In this document: one piece after another, positions 1 to 9,477 of the stretch
How the letters are laid out: every line of letters starts with the position of its first letter
Numbering within the stretch: the stretch's first letter is position 1
Source: Clostridia bacterium UC5.1-1E11
Lineage (GTDB): Bacteria; Bacillota; Clostridia; Oscillospirales; Acutalibacteraceae
Reading direction: 5' to 3'
Length of the DNA stretch: 64,000 nucleotides
NCBI GenBank assembly: GCA_001305115.1
Contig: BCAA01000003.1
Coordinates: 124,001-188,000 of the forward strand
The notes under the pieces: generated by a model
Databases searched by the model: none
What the model was told of the DNA's origin: nothing
What the model saw: only the letters and a program-made list of their open reading frames with translations
Made by a program: the position numbers and the translations under genes

Positions 1-8
1 CGCTTCAA
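1..8 (-). CDS. Possible 5' end of a gene leaving the window
   Basis: On the minus strand an AGGAGG ribosome site (positions 18-23) is followed after nine bases by TTG at 8-6, reading out of the window. A TATAAT-like -10 lies upstream at 79-84. Only the start signals are visible, so the product cannot be named. The arrangement would be divergent from the tRNA gene that follows. Confidence 0.35.
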
Positions 9-148
9 AATTCTGATCCTCCTGTTTTCCGCGCGCAAAAAGCATCGTCGTCTGCGCGTTTCATTCATATGTTTCTATATTATAACACGTCACCCATCGG
101 CGCAAGTAAAATATTTGCACTAATTTTAAAAAATATTGTAAAACCCCC

Positions 149-177
149 TTGATTTTTTCAAAAGAATCCGCTATAAT
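149..177 (+). promoter_or_regulatory. Sigma-A-type promoter of tRNA-Ser
   Basis: TTGATT (149-154) and TATAAT (172-177) are separated by exactly 17 bases. The predicted start is about 30 bases before the mature tRNA. Confidence 0.75.
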
Positions 178-216
178 GATCAAGCTGTCAGCGATAAGTG
201 ATCAGCAAAGCCATTT

Positions 217-303
217 GGAGAGGTATTCTAATTGGTAAGGAGCCACATTGGAAATGTGGTGTGCCGCAAGGCATTGTGCGTTCGAGTCGCATCCTCTCCG
301 CCA
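217..303 (+). tRNA. tRNA-Ser (anticodon GGA)
   Basis: The acceptor stem GGAGAGG (217-223) pairs with CCTCTCC (293-299), followed by discriminator G and an encoded CCA at 301-303. The anticodon stem CCACA/TGTGG (243-247, 255-259) encloses a seven-base loop with GGA at 250-252, which reads UCC/UCU serine codons. A long variable arm, typical of class II tRNAs such as serine, lies between the anticodon arm and the T arm (TTCGAGT). A promoter sits upstream and a terminator immediately downstream, so it is a single-gene unit. Confidence 0.95.
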
Positions 304-307
304 TCAA

Positions 308-348
308 AATCCAAGCAATTCGGAAGAGTTGCTTGGATTTTTCTTTTT
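308..348 (+). terminator. Rho-independent terminator of tRNA-Ser
   Basis: An 11-bp perfect inverted repeat (308-318 with 329-339) is followed by a T-rich tract. It begins five bases after the encoded CCA. Confidence 0.85.
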
Positions 349-1163
349 CTTCTTACGCATCTCAGGAATGAATTTGGGAATAGAACCTCGATGTGTGTGA
401 AATACCTCTGCAATAAGTCCTTTAAAAACGAGAAGAATCGATGGATTCCTCCAAAAGGATGTTGCTTCCTTTAAAAGAAGCTCTTTCAAACGTTAGTTCT
501 ACTCAGTAAAGTATCGTGATGGCCGTTGCTTCAGAAGCACACAGATTCTTATTTCCAAGAATCGTCCCGAACCATTGGGAGTTTCTCTGAAAGCCAAGCA
601 CTGCTGTTACAACGCTATTTGAGAATCCATATCATGCATAAGATATAGATCGCCTTTATAAAAATGCTACAACTCCGCATGGCTTCCTCTATTCTTTCGA
701 ATATCAAAGGGCGCCCAAAGCACAATTGAATCTTTTCATAAAATCTCTCTCAACCGTTGGACCCATCATTTCTTGATTCAGAATACAATGGAATGCAATG
801 AGGGTCCCTGGAACGGTTGGATAAGACGAATACTTTTTCAGAGGGTAACCGATTCCCCTCCCCTGCTTTTGGGCTCGCCATTCAGAATCCTTAGCTATTC
901 AATGATCGTTCCCGATGTATGGAAAATACTTGGGGAATGCGTGAAAATGTCCTAAGCATATCCGTTCATTTTACGGTTGAATGAGACCCGGGCAGAACCC
1001 CATCCAGAAAAGCCAGATGTCATTTTTGTAGGTCCATCAAATGCAAAAGGATTGCTACAAAACGTTGCTTATTGGATTCATATCGAAAATATTTCACGGA
1101 GAAATGCGTAAAATCCGGCCAAACCCGTATAAGCTGGGTACTTTTTCTGTTGTTCATCTAATT
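349..1163. other. Gene-poor gap between tRNA-Ser and tyrS
   Basis: No reading frame here has a convincing start, ribosome site or family resemblance. The only structure seen is an inverted repeat with arms at about 751-764 and 802-819 (CAACCGTT / AACGGTTG plus GGACCC / GGGTCC). It may be decayed sequence or an unrecognised RNA; nothing more can be supported. Confidence 0.5.
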
Positions 1164-1198
1164 AAAATAAGCCCCCGGCTAGGCCGGGGGCTTATTTT
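1164..1198 (-). terminator. Terminator of tyrS (bidirectional)
   Basis: A 15-bp perfect inverted repeat (1164-1178 with 1184-1198) has a GC-rich core and A/T tracts on both sides. It lies 70 bases past the tyrS stop codon. Confidence 0.9.
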
Positions 1199-1267
1199 AT
1201 ACTTTTCTACTTAAAATGACAGCTGCCTTCGCTTTTATTCCAAACCTTTTTCAATCCTGTGGTTTGT

Positions 1268-2497
1268 TTATTCCAATGTCACCTTGTGGAAAACCTTTTT
1301 CCCCTTTTTAATGATGACATACTTTTTCTCAAAGTCCTTCTCCAAGGAGAGCTTTGCAGAAATCGACGGAACTTTTTCGTCATCCACAGCGACACCTCCC
1401 TGTTCAATCAGCCGGCGGCCCTCTGCGCGGGACGGAGCCAACTTTGTCTTGACCATCAGATCGAGCACACCAATCTCTCCATCGACGAAGTCCTCCTCAG
1501 TAATCGCTGTGGAAGGCATATTGTCGGTATTTGCTCCTTTTCCAAACAAAGCGCGTGCACCTTCCTGTGCCTTTTGGGCCTCTTCCTCCCCATGGATCAA
1601 CTTCGTGACCTCGTAAGCAAGTATTTCCTTCGCCTTGTTGAGTTCGCCACCTTCCAGTTTTCCCAGCTCGTTGATCTCTTCTAGCGGCAGGAACGTCAAT
1701 ATCTTCAAGCAGCGGATGACGTCCGCATCATCCACATTGCGCCAATACTGGTAGAATTCGAAGGGCGAGGTCTTTTCCGGATCAAGCCATACAGCGCCCT
1801 TTTCCGTCTTACCCATCTTCTTTCCTTCGCTGGTTGTGAGCAATGTGAAGGTCATTCCGTAGACCTCTTTTGCCTCTTTGCGGCGAAGCAATTCCACACC
1901 GCCGATGATATTGCTCCACTGATCGTCGCCACCTAGCTCCATTGTACATCCAAAGCGATGGTTAAGCTCCAAAAAGTCATAGCTTTGCATCAACATATAG
2001 TTCAGCTCAAAGAAAGAGAGGCCGCGCTCCAAGCGTTGCTTGTAACATTCCGCCGCCAACATACGGTTGACAGAGAAATGTACCCCCACTTCACGCAAAA
2101 ACTCGATATAATTCAAGTCGAGCAGCCAATCGCCATTGTTGGCCATAATCGCCTTTCCATCTGAAAAATCGATCAGACGGGACATTTGTTTTTGGAAACA
2201 AGCGATATTGTGGTCGATGGTTTCCTTGGTGAGCATTTTGCGCATGTCGCTCTTGCCGGATGGGTCGCCGATCATACCTGTGCCGCCACCAAACAGCGCA
2301 ACCGGCACGTGCCCAGCTTTCTGCATCCAGGACATCACCATGATTTGGACAAAATGGCCTACATGCAGGCTGTCTGCGGTTGGATCGAAACCGATGTAGA
2401 ACGTAATCTTGTCATTATTCAGCAAATCTCGAATTTTTTCCTCATTTGTCGTCTGCGCGATCAGACCACGCGCTTTCAGTTCGTCGTATACGCCCAT
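1268..2497 (-). CDS. tyrS: Tyrosine--tRNA ligase
   Basis: The 409-residue class I aminoacyl-tRNA synthetase charges tRNA-Tyr with tyrosine in the cytoplasm. The HIGH-type signature is HVGH at residues 45-48, and the KMSKS-type loop reads KMGKT at roughly 231-235. The C-terminus carries an S4 RNA-binding domain (about 345-405), as in bacterial TyrRS. A GGAGG ribosome site precedes the ATG at a normal distance. The gene is preceded by a T-box leader with a Tyr specifier codon and its own consensus promoter, so it should be induced by uncharged tRNA-Tyr independently of the recN operon. Length is normal. Confidence 0.97.
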   Translation of the reverse strand: MGVYDELKARGLIAQTTNEEKIRDLLNNDKITFYIGFDPTADSLHVGHFVQIMVMSWMQKAGHVPVALFGGGTGMIGDPSGKSDMRKMLTKETIDHNIACFQKQMSRLIDFSDGKAIMANNGDWLLDLNYIEFLREVGVHFSVNRMLAAECYKQRLERGLSFFELNYMLMQSYDFLELNHRFGCTMELGGDDQWSNIIGGVELLRRKEAKEVYGMTFTLLTTSEGKKMGKTEKGAVWLDPEKTSPFEFYQYWRNVDDADVIRCLKILTFLPLEEINELGKLEGGELNKAKEILAYEVTKLIHGEEEAQKAQEGARALFGKGANTDNMPSTAITEEDFVDGEIGVLDLMVKTKLAPSRAEGRRLIEQGGVAVDDEKVPSISAKLSLEKDFEKKYVIIKKGKKVFHKVTLE

Positions 2498-2529
2498 GTC
2501 TCTTCCTCCATTTTTTGTATTGGGGGCAA

Positions 2530-2797
2530 AAGAAAACGGCCCCCTGCGATTTTTTGCAGAGGGCGGAGAAATCCCGCGGTACCACCTCAGTTTACCGCAC
2601 CCTCACGAATGCGGCCTCATGGGTACAAACATACCCGTGCGCGATAACGTGCGCCAACCCGACCGGATCTACTGACCTCAAGGCGTTCTACCCGGCAGCT
2701 CCAGGATGTATTTCCGCCGACCGCTGCTCCCGCTTCCACCGACCGCGGGCTCTCTTTGCCAGCCGCATTCTGCGTACTTCTTCCCTTCAAGGCTATT
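2530..2797 (-). promoter_or_regulatory. T-box riboswitch (Tyr) of tyrS
   Basis: The conserved T-box core GGTGGTACCGCG is encoded at 2586-2575 on the minus strand. The terminator that competes with the antiterminator is a GC-rich hairpin at about 2536-2566 followed by a T-rich stretch. In the Stem I region a TAC (Tyr) triplet lies at 2710-2708 within GAAATACATCC, fitting the downstream gene. The known mechanism is that uncharged tRNA-Tyr pairs with the specifier and the T-box bulge and permits read-through. The Stem I boundary is estimated from the promoter. Confidence 0.93.
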
Positions 2798-2803
2798 GTC
2801 CCC

Positions 2804-2832
2804 ATTATATCCAACCACCTTGGAACTGTCAA
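2804..2832 (-). promoter_or_regulatory. Consensus promoter of the tyrS T-box transcript
   Basis: A perfect TTGACA (2832-2827) and TATAAT (2809-2804) are 17 bases apart. The -35 overlaps the recN stop codon, so tyrS transcription starts at the end of the upstream operon. Confidence 0.9.
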
Positions 2833-4505
2833 GGCGTTTTTTTCGCCAATTGTAACATTTCCTCCGCATTTTGCAAAAGCAACTCCGTGATCTCCGTTCC
2901 ACCCATAATGCGGGCCAGCTCTTGTTTGCGGCCCTCATGGTTGAGAGCCACCACTTCGGTATAAGTGCGATCGTGTTCCACATGCTTCTTGATCTGGAAA
3001 TGCATATCTGCCAGAGACGCAATCTGCGCCAAATGTGTCACGCAGATCACCTGACGCATATGGGACACCTCCCGCAACTTCAACCCCACCTTTTGCGCGG
3101 CGCTGCCGCTGATTCCGGTGTCAATCTCATCAAAAATCAAGGTACCAATGCGGTCTGTTCCCGCGAGTACCGTTTTAATCGCCAGCATCATTCGGGATAG
3201 TTCTCCCCCCGAAGCAACCTTGGCCAGTGGCTTTGCCGGTTCACCGGGATTGGTGGAAACCAAAAACTGGATTCTATCACACCCGCTGGAGTTGAGCGGA
3301 CCCTTTTCGCACTGCACCAAAAAAGCTACATGGGGCATGTCTAAGAATGTCAATTCCTCCTGAACACGTTTGGCAAACTGTTTTGCGACTTCCTGCCGTT
3401 TTGCAGAAAGTTCCCCAGCCAATCGCTGTGCTTCGGCTTCAGCCGCCTGGTATTCTTTAGTCAATCGAGCGATGTGCTCATCGGACAGTTCGATGTCGGA
3501 TAGCTGTTTTTTACAGGTCTCCAAAAAGGCGAGCATCTCTTCGACAGTCCCGCCATACTTTAAACCGAGACGATAAAGCTGATCCAGTCGGGTCTCGATC
3601 TGCGCCAACTCTTCCGGATCATATTCCATCCCCTCGGCAAGGCCGCCGATCTCTACCCCACAGTCCTCCAACTCATACTGTACACTGTGCAACCGCTCTG
3701 CCAACGCCGCCGCCGCAGGCAGATACCGCCCGGCTTCTGCCAATGCTTCCGCCGCTCCGGTCACAGCCGAAAGCGCTCCTTCGGCTTCAGTTTCTCCATC
3801 CAACGCCAATTTCGCCGCCTGCAAAGCGCTTGCAACTCTCTCACTGTTGCGATAGAGATCTCGCCGCTCGGTCCATTCCTCCTGTTCTCCCGGACGCAGC
3901 TGGGCTGACTCCAGTTCATCGATCTGGTAGGTCAGAAGATCTATTTTCCGCGCTTTCTGCGCTTCATCCATTTGAAAGCTATCCAATTCTTTTTTCACCC
4001 GGCACATATGCCGGTATGCATCCTGGTAAGACCGCAGGAGCGCTTCTGGAACACCCATTCGGTCCAAATATCCCATGTGGGACTCCGGCGATAGCAACCC
4101 ATAACTCTCATGCTGGCCGTGAATGTGGATCAGCAGGGAACCGATTTCGCGCAATGCCGAGACAGTTGCCGGCCGGTTGTTAATCCGGCAAGAGGATTTT
4201 CCCTCCGCATTGATTTCGCGCTGTAACAATAACGTGCCATCCTCTTCGAGCGTATAACCAAGTGCGCGAAGCGCTTCGTCCGTCCCCTTTCCCACATCGC
4301 AAAAAGCTGCACTGACAAAGGCAGAGCGCGCTCCAGTTCGGATCAGATCGCGTGAAGTACGCTCCCCCAGCACCGCATGCAGGGAGTCGATCAGAATCGA
4401 TTTACCGGCGCCTGTTTCGCCCGTAAGAACATTGAACCCCGGTTGAAAATCAATGGCAGCCCGTTCGATTACTGCGATATTTTCAATGTAAAGCTGGGTC
4501 AACAT
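2829..4505 (-). CDS. recN: DNA repair protein RecN
   Basis: A 558-residue SMC-like ATPase acting in double-strand-break repair and recombination. The Walker A motif GETGAGKS is at residues 29-36. The central half is coiled coil, rich in Glu/Ala/Leu/Arg, and the ABC-type C-terminal head carries the Walker B stretch LIFDEIDTGISG. Length is normal for the family. The gene follows argR by six bases and ends the dxs-tlyA-nadK-argR-recN block, a common arrangement in Clostridia. Its stop codon overlaps the tyrS promoter. An A7 run near the C-terminus (KKTP) is intact, unlike runs in several other genes here. Confidence 0.96.
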   Translation of the reverse strand: MLTQLYIENIAVIERAAIDFQPGFNVLTGETGAGKSILIDSLHAVLGERTSRDLIRTGARSAFVSAAFCDVGKGTDEALRALGYTLEEDGTLLLQREINAEGKSSCRINNRPATVSALREIGSLLIHIHGQHESYGLLSPESHMGYLDRMGVPEALLRSYQDAYRHMCRVKKELDSFQMDEAQKARKIDLLTYQIDELESAQLRPGEQEEWTERRDLYRNSERVASALQAAKLALDGETEAEGALSAVTGAAEALAEAGRYLPAAAALAERLHSVQYELEDCGVEIGGLAEGMEYDPEELAQIETRLDQLYRLGLKYGGTVEEMLAFLETCKKQLSDIELSDEHIARLTKEYQAAEAEAQRLAGELSAKRQEVAKQFAKRVQEELTFLDMPHVAFLVQCEKGPLNSSGCDRIQFLVSTNPGEPAKPLAKVASGGELSRMMLAIKTVLAGTDRIGTLIFDEIDTGISGSAAQKVGLKLREVSHMRQVICVTHLAQIASLADMHFQIKKHVEHDRTYTEVVALNHEGRKQELARIMGGTEITELLLQNAEEMLQLAKKTP

Positions 4506-4511
4506 ATTGTA

Positions 4512-4961
4512 TCACCCGACAATCTTTTTCAGTTCCGCCATCAAGCGTTCTGCGGATTCATCATCCCGCGTCACAACAAAGATGGTGTCATCCCCCGCCA
4601 ATGTTCCCACAACCGACTCCCAATGGAGCCCGTCCATAGCGGCACAGATCGCCTGAGCCATACCGGTCAGCGCCTTAATAACGACGATGTTTCTGGCACA
4701 GTCGATCGAGAGGGAAGAATCCGCCAGTAAAGAGAAAAATTTTGAGGACAGATCCTTTCCCGTCTCCTTACCGGTCGAATAACGGTATTTGCCATCGTTG
4801 GAGAGCGTTTTTACCAACCGCAATTCCTTAATATCGCGGGAAACAGTCGCCTGTGTCACATCGAATCCATCTTCCCGAAGGCGCCGCAACAGTTCTTCCT
4901 GCGTGTCAATGCTGTATTCGTTGATTAGCTCTAAAATTTTGGCATGCCGCCTCGTTTTCAT
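4512..4961 (-). CDS. argR: Arginine repressor ArgR/AhrC
   Basis: A roughly 149-residue transcriptional regulator that senses arginine and controls arginine metabolism genes. The N-terminus is the ArgR winged helix (ATVSRDIKEL recognition region) and the C-terminus is the hexamerising arginine-binding domain with its GTLAGDDT stretch. The ATG at 4961 is chosen because an AGGAG site lies just upstream; a longer frame would overlap nadK further. In Clostridia this gene commonly sits between nadK and recN, as here. No ARG-box search was done. Confidence 0.93.
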   Translation of the reverse strand: MKTRRHAKILELINEYSIDTQEELLRRLREDGFDVTQATVSRDIKELRLVKTLSNDGKYRYSTGKETGKDLSSKFFSLLADSSLSIDCARNIVVIKALTGMAQAICAAMDGLHWESVVGTLAGDDTIFVVTRDDESAERLMAELKKIVG

Positions 4962-4962
4962 T

Positions 4963-5820
4963 TCAGGATCTCCTCTCCGCGAGTTTTTGATTGAGTACTT
5001 CATAGAAATTGTTCTGTTTTAATTTTATAATTTGCGCCCGATAACCTGAGCGCTTGATATAGATGGAGCAACAGTCTGGCACAGGAACAGCGCGCTCCCC
5101 ATCCACAGTCAAAAAGATTTCGCTGTCTGCATCCCGCACGGCATGGACCTCTAGCACCGCATCACCGCCAAAGACCACGGTCCTTGCAAACAACGAGTGC
5201 GGGCAAATGGGTGTCAACAAAATACATTCCATGCTGGGATCGATCACCGGCCCGCCCGCGGACAGGGAATACGCAGTAGACCCGGTGGGCGTTGAAAAGA
5301 TCAAGCCGTCTGCACGGTAGTCACACATATTGGAGCTATTGAACAGCACCTTGAAATCCAGGATACGAGAGAGCGACCCGCGGGCAATCACCGCATCATT
5401 TAATGCATAGTAGGTCTGATGTAAACCGCCCAGGACCGAATCCACCTGTAAAAGAATGCGGTTTTCCACCGCATACCGGCCGGACACCAGCTGTTCGAGC
5501 TGTTCGAGCTCATCCACCTCCAGGCCCGCTACAAATCCCAAACGGCCTACGTTGATCCCCAGGACAGGTTTTCCGGCCATCGCTGCATGTTTTGCTGCAT
5601 GGATGATCGTCCCATCTCCTCCGACGGCGACAACCACATCGCAGGCGTCCAGTCCTTGATAAAAATCCTCACAGAATTGGACCCCCCTCGCTGGAAACGC
5701 CTCTTGATAACGCTGATCCATCGAGACGGCTGTGCCAAACCGGTGCAGCTGGTCAATGATACGCTCCGTGTGGAATTGTGCATCCTTTTTGGTCAGATTT
5801 GGCATGACAAAGACAATCAA
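4963..5820 (-). CDS. nadK: NAD kinase
   Basis: A 285-residue enzyme that phosphorylates NAD to NADP. It contains the family signature GGDGTIIHA near residue 66 and the downstream Gly-rich STPTGSTAY segment of the nucleotide site. The start is a TTG at 5820 that overlaps the tlyA stop codon (TTGA) and places the conserved segment MPNLTKKDA at the usual distance from the N-terminus; an ATG five codons in is the alternative. It is tightly coupled with tlyA upstream and argR downstream. Confidence 0.95.
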   Translation of the reverse strand: MIVFVMPNLTKKDAQFHTERIIDQLHRFGTAVSMDQRYQEAFPARGVQFCEDFYQGLDACDVVVAVGGDGTIIHAAKHAAMAGKPVLGINVGRLGFVAGLEVDELEQLEQLVSGRYAVENRILLQVDSVLGGLHQTYYALNDAVIARGSLSRILDFKVLFNSSNMCDYRADGLIFSTPTGSTAYSLSAGGPVIDPSMECILLTPICPHSLFARTVVFGGDAVLEVHAVRDADSEIFLTVDGERAVPVPDCCSIYIKRSGYRAQIIKLKQNNFYEVLNQKLAERRS

Positions 5821-6635
5821 TGCGACTCACCACCATTTAACACTGTGTGTGATTCCGACACCAGCGCTGGAATGTCCAATGGGACACAGTGCGGCTGTTC
5901 TGCCTTGGATAGAAATACCAGGTACTCGATGTTCCCCTCCGGGCCTTTTACCGGGGAATAAGTCAGTCCTTCCACTGAGTAGCCGTGCTCCAACACAAAT
6001 TGAACAATTTTATCCACCACTTCCACGTGGATGGATGGCTCACGCACCACGCCCTTTTTCCCAACCTTGCCACGTCCAGCCTCAAATTGAGGTTTTATGA
6101 GACAAACCGCCTGTGCGCCATCCGCCATAAATTGTCTTGCCACGGGCAAAACCAAACATAGCGAAATAAAGGAAACATCCACACTGAAAAAGTCCACTGG
6201 TTCGGGGACTTGCTCTGCAGTCAAATAACGCACATTGGTGCGCTCCAAATTCACCACACGCGCATCCGTACGCAGTTTCCAAGCCAGTTGGCCATACCCA
6301 ACATCGATGGAATACACCTTACGCGCGCCATTCTGCAACATACAATCTGTAAAACCGCCGGTGGAAGCGCCGATGTCCATGCAGACCTTGTTTTCCAGGG
6401 AAATGGGAAATTGTTCCATGGCCTTTTCCAGTTTTAAACCACCCCGACTGACGTAAGGCAGCGTTGCCCCGCGCACTTCGATCTTTGCCGAAGCCGGCAG
6501 CATGGTGCCTGGTTTGTCGGATTTTTGATTGTCCACGTAGACATTGCCTGCCATAATCATCGCGCGCGCTTTTTCCCGGCTCTGCGCGAACCCCTGCTCA
6601 AAAAGCAGGCAGTCCAACCTCTTCTTTTCTGCCAC
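5817..6635 (-). CDS. tlyA: TlyA family rRNA (cytidine-2'-O)-methyltransferase
   Basis: A 272-residue protein with an N-terminal S4 RNA-binding domain (about residues 5-65) and a FtsJ/Rossmann methyltransferase domain with the SAM-binding stretch [12 protein letters not shown]. TlyA homologues methylate ribosomal RNA at the subunit interface; some were earlier called hemolysins. The start is GTG at 6635, preceded by AGGAG at proper spacing. It sits between dxs and nadK, the usual clostridial context, and overlaps nadK by four bases. Confidence 0.94.
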   Translation of the reverse strand: MAEKKRLDCLLFEQGFAQSREKARAMIMAGNVYVDNQKSDKPGTMLPASAKIEVRGATLPYVSRGGLKLEKAMEQFPISLENKVCMDIGASTGGFTDCMLQNGARKVYSIDVGYGQLAWKLRTDARVVNLERTNVRYLTAEQVPEPVDFFSVDVSFISLCLVLPVARQFMADGAQAVCLIKPQFEAGRGKVGKKGVVREPSIHVEVVDKIVQFVLEHGYSVEGLTYSPVKGPEGNIEYLVFLSKAEQPHCVPLDIPALVSESHTVLNGGESH

Positions 6636-6700
6636 TTTTTAACTCCTAATCAAGATGTTCTACCCTCTATGGGAGAATCCATCCTTATCTCTATTTCAAA

Positions 6701-8562
6701 TTATGTCCAATTTTGGACTGCATCGATCACGATGCGATACATTCCATCCGCATCCAACCGCAAATCGTGCAGCGATTCCTTCATGGTCGCATGCCGCACA
6801 AATCCACGGATCGCATGCAGCATATAAACGCCCTGAAAACCGGCCTGATGTAGCAAATGCTCAAAATGCTCACCCACACCGCCCTGTTCGATTCCTTCCT
6901 CAAAGAAGAAAACACGCTTTGCTCCCTTCGCTGCTTCCACCGCCTCGGGAGGGATCGGCTTGATCCGGTTGAGCTTGATAATCCGCACAGAAATTCCTTC
7001 TGCTTTCCAGCGAGACAGCGCTTCACAAGCAAAGGAGAACAACCGGCCATACGTCACCAGTACGGTGTCTGCCTGTCCCTCTCCGTAGAAGCAAAACGCC
7101 TTTCCGTTCGGCCGGTAATCATATGGGCGGAACAACTGCCCTCCGCGCGGATAGCGAACCGCCGTCACACCGTCGCAATCATACAGCGCGGTGTGCAAGG
7201 TCTCCCGAAGTTCATCGTAATAAGCCGGGGAAAACACGGTACAATTCGGCACCGTATTCAAAAAGGCTGCGTCAAAAATCCCCTGATGGGTTTCGCCATC
7301 CTCACCCACCACGCCTGCACGGTCGATGGCAAAGGTGACTTTGAGATTTTGCAGCGCTGCATCGTGGATGATCTGGTCGTATCCGCGTTGTAAAAATGTG
7401 GAGTAGATTGCGCACACCGGACGCATCCCTCCGGCTGCAAGTCCTCCTGCAAATGTCACTGCGTGCTCCTCTGCGATACCCGTATCAAAAAAACGGTCTG
7501 GAAAGCGCTTGCCAAACTCGGTCAAACCCGTCCCCATTTGCATTGCCGCTGTGATAGCGCAGACGCTTCGATCATTAGCCGCTATCTCGCAGAGATATTG
7601 GCCAAATTGGCTGGAAAAATCCTCTCCGCTGGAGAGCTTTTTTCCCGTATGGACGTCGAATTTGGAAATCCCATGAAATACACCGGGATTTTCCTCCGCA
7701 AAGGAGTACCCTTTTCCCTTTGCAGTAATCACATGCAGCAGGATGGGGTGCTCGATGTGCTTGGCGTTCTCCAAAACTTCCAAAAGCTGCGGCAGGTTAT
7801 GCCCATCGAACGGGCCGTAGTAGATAAAGCCCATATCTTCAAACAGCGTATTGTTGTACAGCAGGTGCTTAACCGCCGTTTTTGCACCCGAAATCGCGCG
7901 GTGCAAAGACGGCCCCACTCCCGGCAATTTATCCACTGCAGATTCCAAATTCCCTTTTGCACGCAAATAGCCGGGCTTCGTGCGAATCTGCGCCAGATAG
8001 CGCGCCATAGCCCCTACACTGCGGGAAATCGACATTTTATTGTCATTCAGAATAACAATAAAATTTTTCGGGAATCGCCCCGCATTATTTAGCCCTTCAT
8101 AGGCCATCCCGCCTGTCAGAGACCCGTCCCCGATCACGGCAACCACATGCCCTGGCTCATGACGAATCTTTTTTGCCACAGCCATCCCGTACGCTGCTGA
8201 AATGGCCGTACTTGCATGCCCTGCATTAAAAGGATCGTACGGACTTTCCGCCCGGTTTGGATAGCCACATAGCCCGCCCCGCGTTCGGATGGTGTCGAGC
8301 TGCTCCCGGCGTCCAGTGAGAATCTTATGGGTATACGCCTGATGCCCCACATCCCAGACAATTTTATCCTGTGGCGCACGAAACACTCTATGTAGAGCAA
8401 CCGTCAACTCCACGACCCCCAGATTGGAGGCCAAATGACCGCCATTATTGGCGACCGTATGAATGATTTTTTCCCGAATCTCCGAACATAGCAGCTCCAG
8501 TTCCTTTTCAGAAAGATTCTGCAAATCGTCCGGCCGTTGATTCGATTCATCAGGTTCTCCAT
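6701..8562 (-). CDS. dxs: 1-deoxy-D-xylulose-5-phosphate synthase (N-terminal frameshift)
   Basis: A thiamine-diphosphate enzyme condensing pyruvate and glyceraldehyde-3-phosphate, the first step of the MEP isoprenoid pathway. The open frame runs back to GTG 8584 (627 residues) with signature stretches GGHLASNLG, GDGSLTGGMAYEGLNNAG and the transketolase C-terminal domain. The first codons of that frame do not look like Dxs. In the neighbouring frame, ATG 8562 reads MENLMNRIN, matching the usual Dxs start, and one extra base in GGCC at 8530-8535 joins it to the PDDLQNL stretch. A single-base deletion near 8532 is therefore inferred. Body of the enzyme is complete. Confidence 0.93.
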
Positions 8563-8595
8563 TCGAAAGTCCCCAGTGTTTCACTGTGGGCCGGG

Positions 8596-9453
8596 TTACA
8601 TCGAAAGCCCGTTTTGTAGCCGGGCCGCTGTTAACGTATTGCGCAGCAACATCGCAATCGTCATGGGTCCTACGCCACCTGGAACCGGAGTGATATATCC
8701 AGCAACCTTCTCGACCTCTGCAAAGTCGACGTCACCACAGAGCTTACCATTTTCATCGCGGTCCATCCCCACGTCAATTACCACTGCACCTGGCTTTACC
8801 ATATCCGCTGTCACGAATTTCGGCTTGCCGACCGCAGCTACCAAAATGTCCGCACGCTGGCAGATTTCCTTAAGATTTTGGGTTTTGCTATGACAAATGG
8901 TCACAGTCCCATGGTTGTGTAACAAAAGCATGGCCATTGGCTTGCCAACGATATTGCTTCGCCCGATCACGACGCACTCTTTGCCCTGGATCTCAATGTT
9001 TTGAGACCGCAGCAATTCGATAATACCCGCCGGTGTACAGGGCAGGAAATGGAAATTACCGATCATGATGCGGCCAACATTGGATGGATGGAACGCATCC
9101 ACATCTTTCTCCGGAATAATTGCCTCCACCACGGCTTCTTCATCCAAGCCCTTCGGCAGCGGAGACTGGACCAAAATTCCGTTGATGTCTTTCTTGGCAT
9201 TCAATGTGCGAATGAGTTCCATAAGCTCATCCTGCGTTGTAGTCGCCGGCAGGGCATACTCCTCGGAATAAATCCCTGTCTGTGCGCAGGCTTTCTTCTT
9301 GTTGTTTACATAAGTGCGCGATGCGGGGTCGTCCCCGACAATAACCACCGCCAGGCCCGGTGTGACGCCCTGCTTTTTGAGCGCCTCCACCTCTTCTGCT
9401 ACCTGCGTGCGTACATTTGCCGATACTGCCTTTCCATCGATCAACTTTGCCAT
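8596..9453 (-). CDS. folD: Methylenetetrahydrofolate dehydrogenase/cyclohydrolase FolD
   Basis: A bifunctional cytosolic enzyme interconverting 5,10-methylene-THF, methenyl-THF and 10-formyl-THF. About 285 residues, normal length. It shows the N-terminal catalytic region with the YVNNKKKAC lysine segment, the QSPLPKGLD stretch, the Rossmann segment [12 protein letters not shown] and the C-terminal [13 protein letters not shown] motif. AGGAGG lies nine bases before ATG 9453 but only three before the in-frame TTG 9459, so ATG 9453 is preferred. It is followed by dxs in the same direction. Confidence 0.96.
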   Translation of the reverse strand: MAKLIDGKAVSANVRTQVAEEVEALKKQGVTPGLAVVIVGDDPASRTYVNNKKKACAQTGIYSEEYALPATTTQDELMELIRTLNAKKDINGILVQSPLPKGLDEEAVVEAIIPEKDVDAFHPSNVGRIMIGNFHFLPCTPAGIIELLRSQNIEIQGKECVVIGRSNIVGKPMAMLLLHNHGTVTICHSKTQNLKEICQRADILVAAVGKPKFVTADMVKPGAVVIDVGMDRDENGKLCGDVDFAEVEKVAGYITPVPGGVGPMTIAMLLRNTLTAARLQNGLSM

Positions 9454-9477
9454 TTCCAAAATCCTCCTATACCGATC

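Noticed and set aside
6701-8584. GTG 8584 as the dxs start
   Set aside because: The resulting N-terminus is unlike Dxs, while ATG 8562 with one repaired base gives the usual MENLMNRIN-type start.
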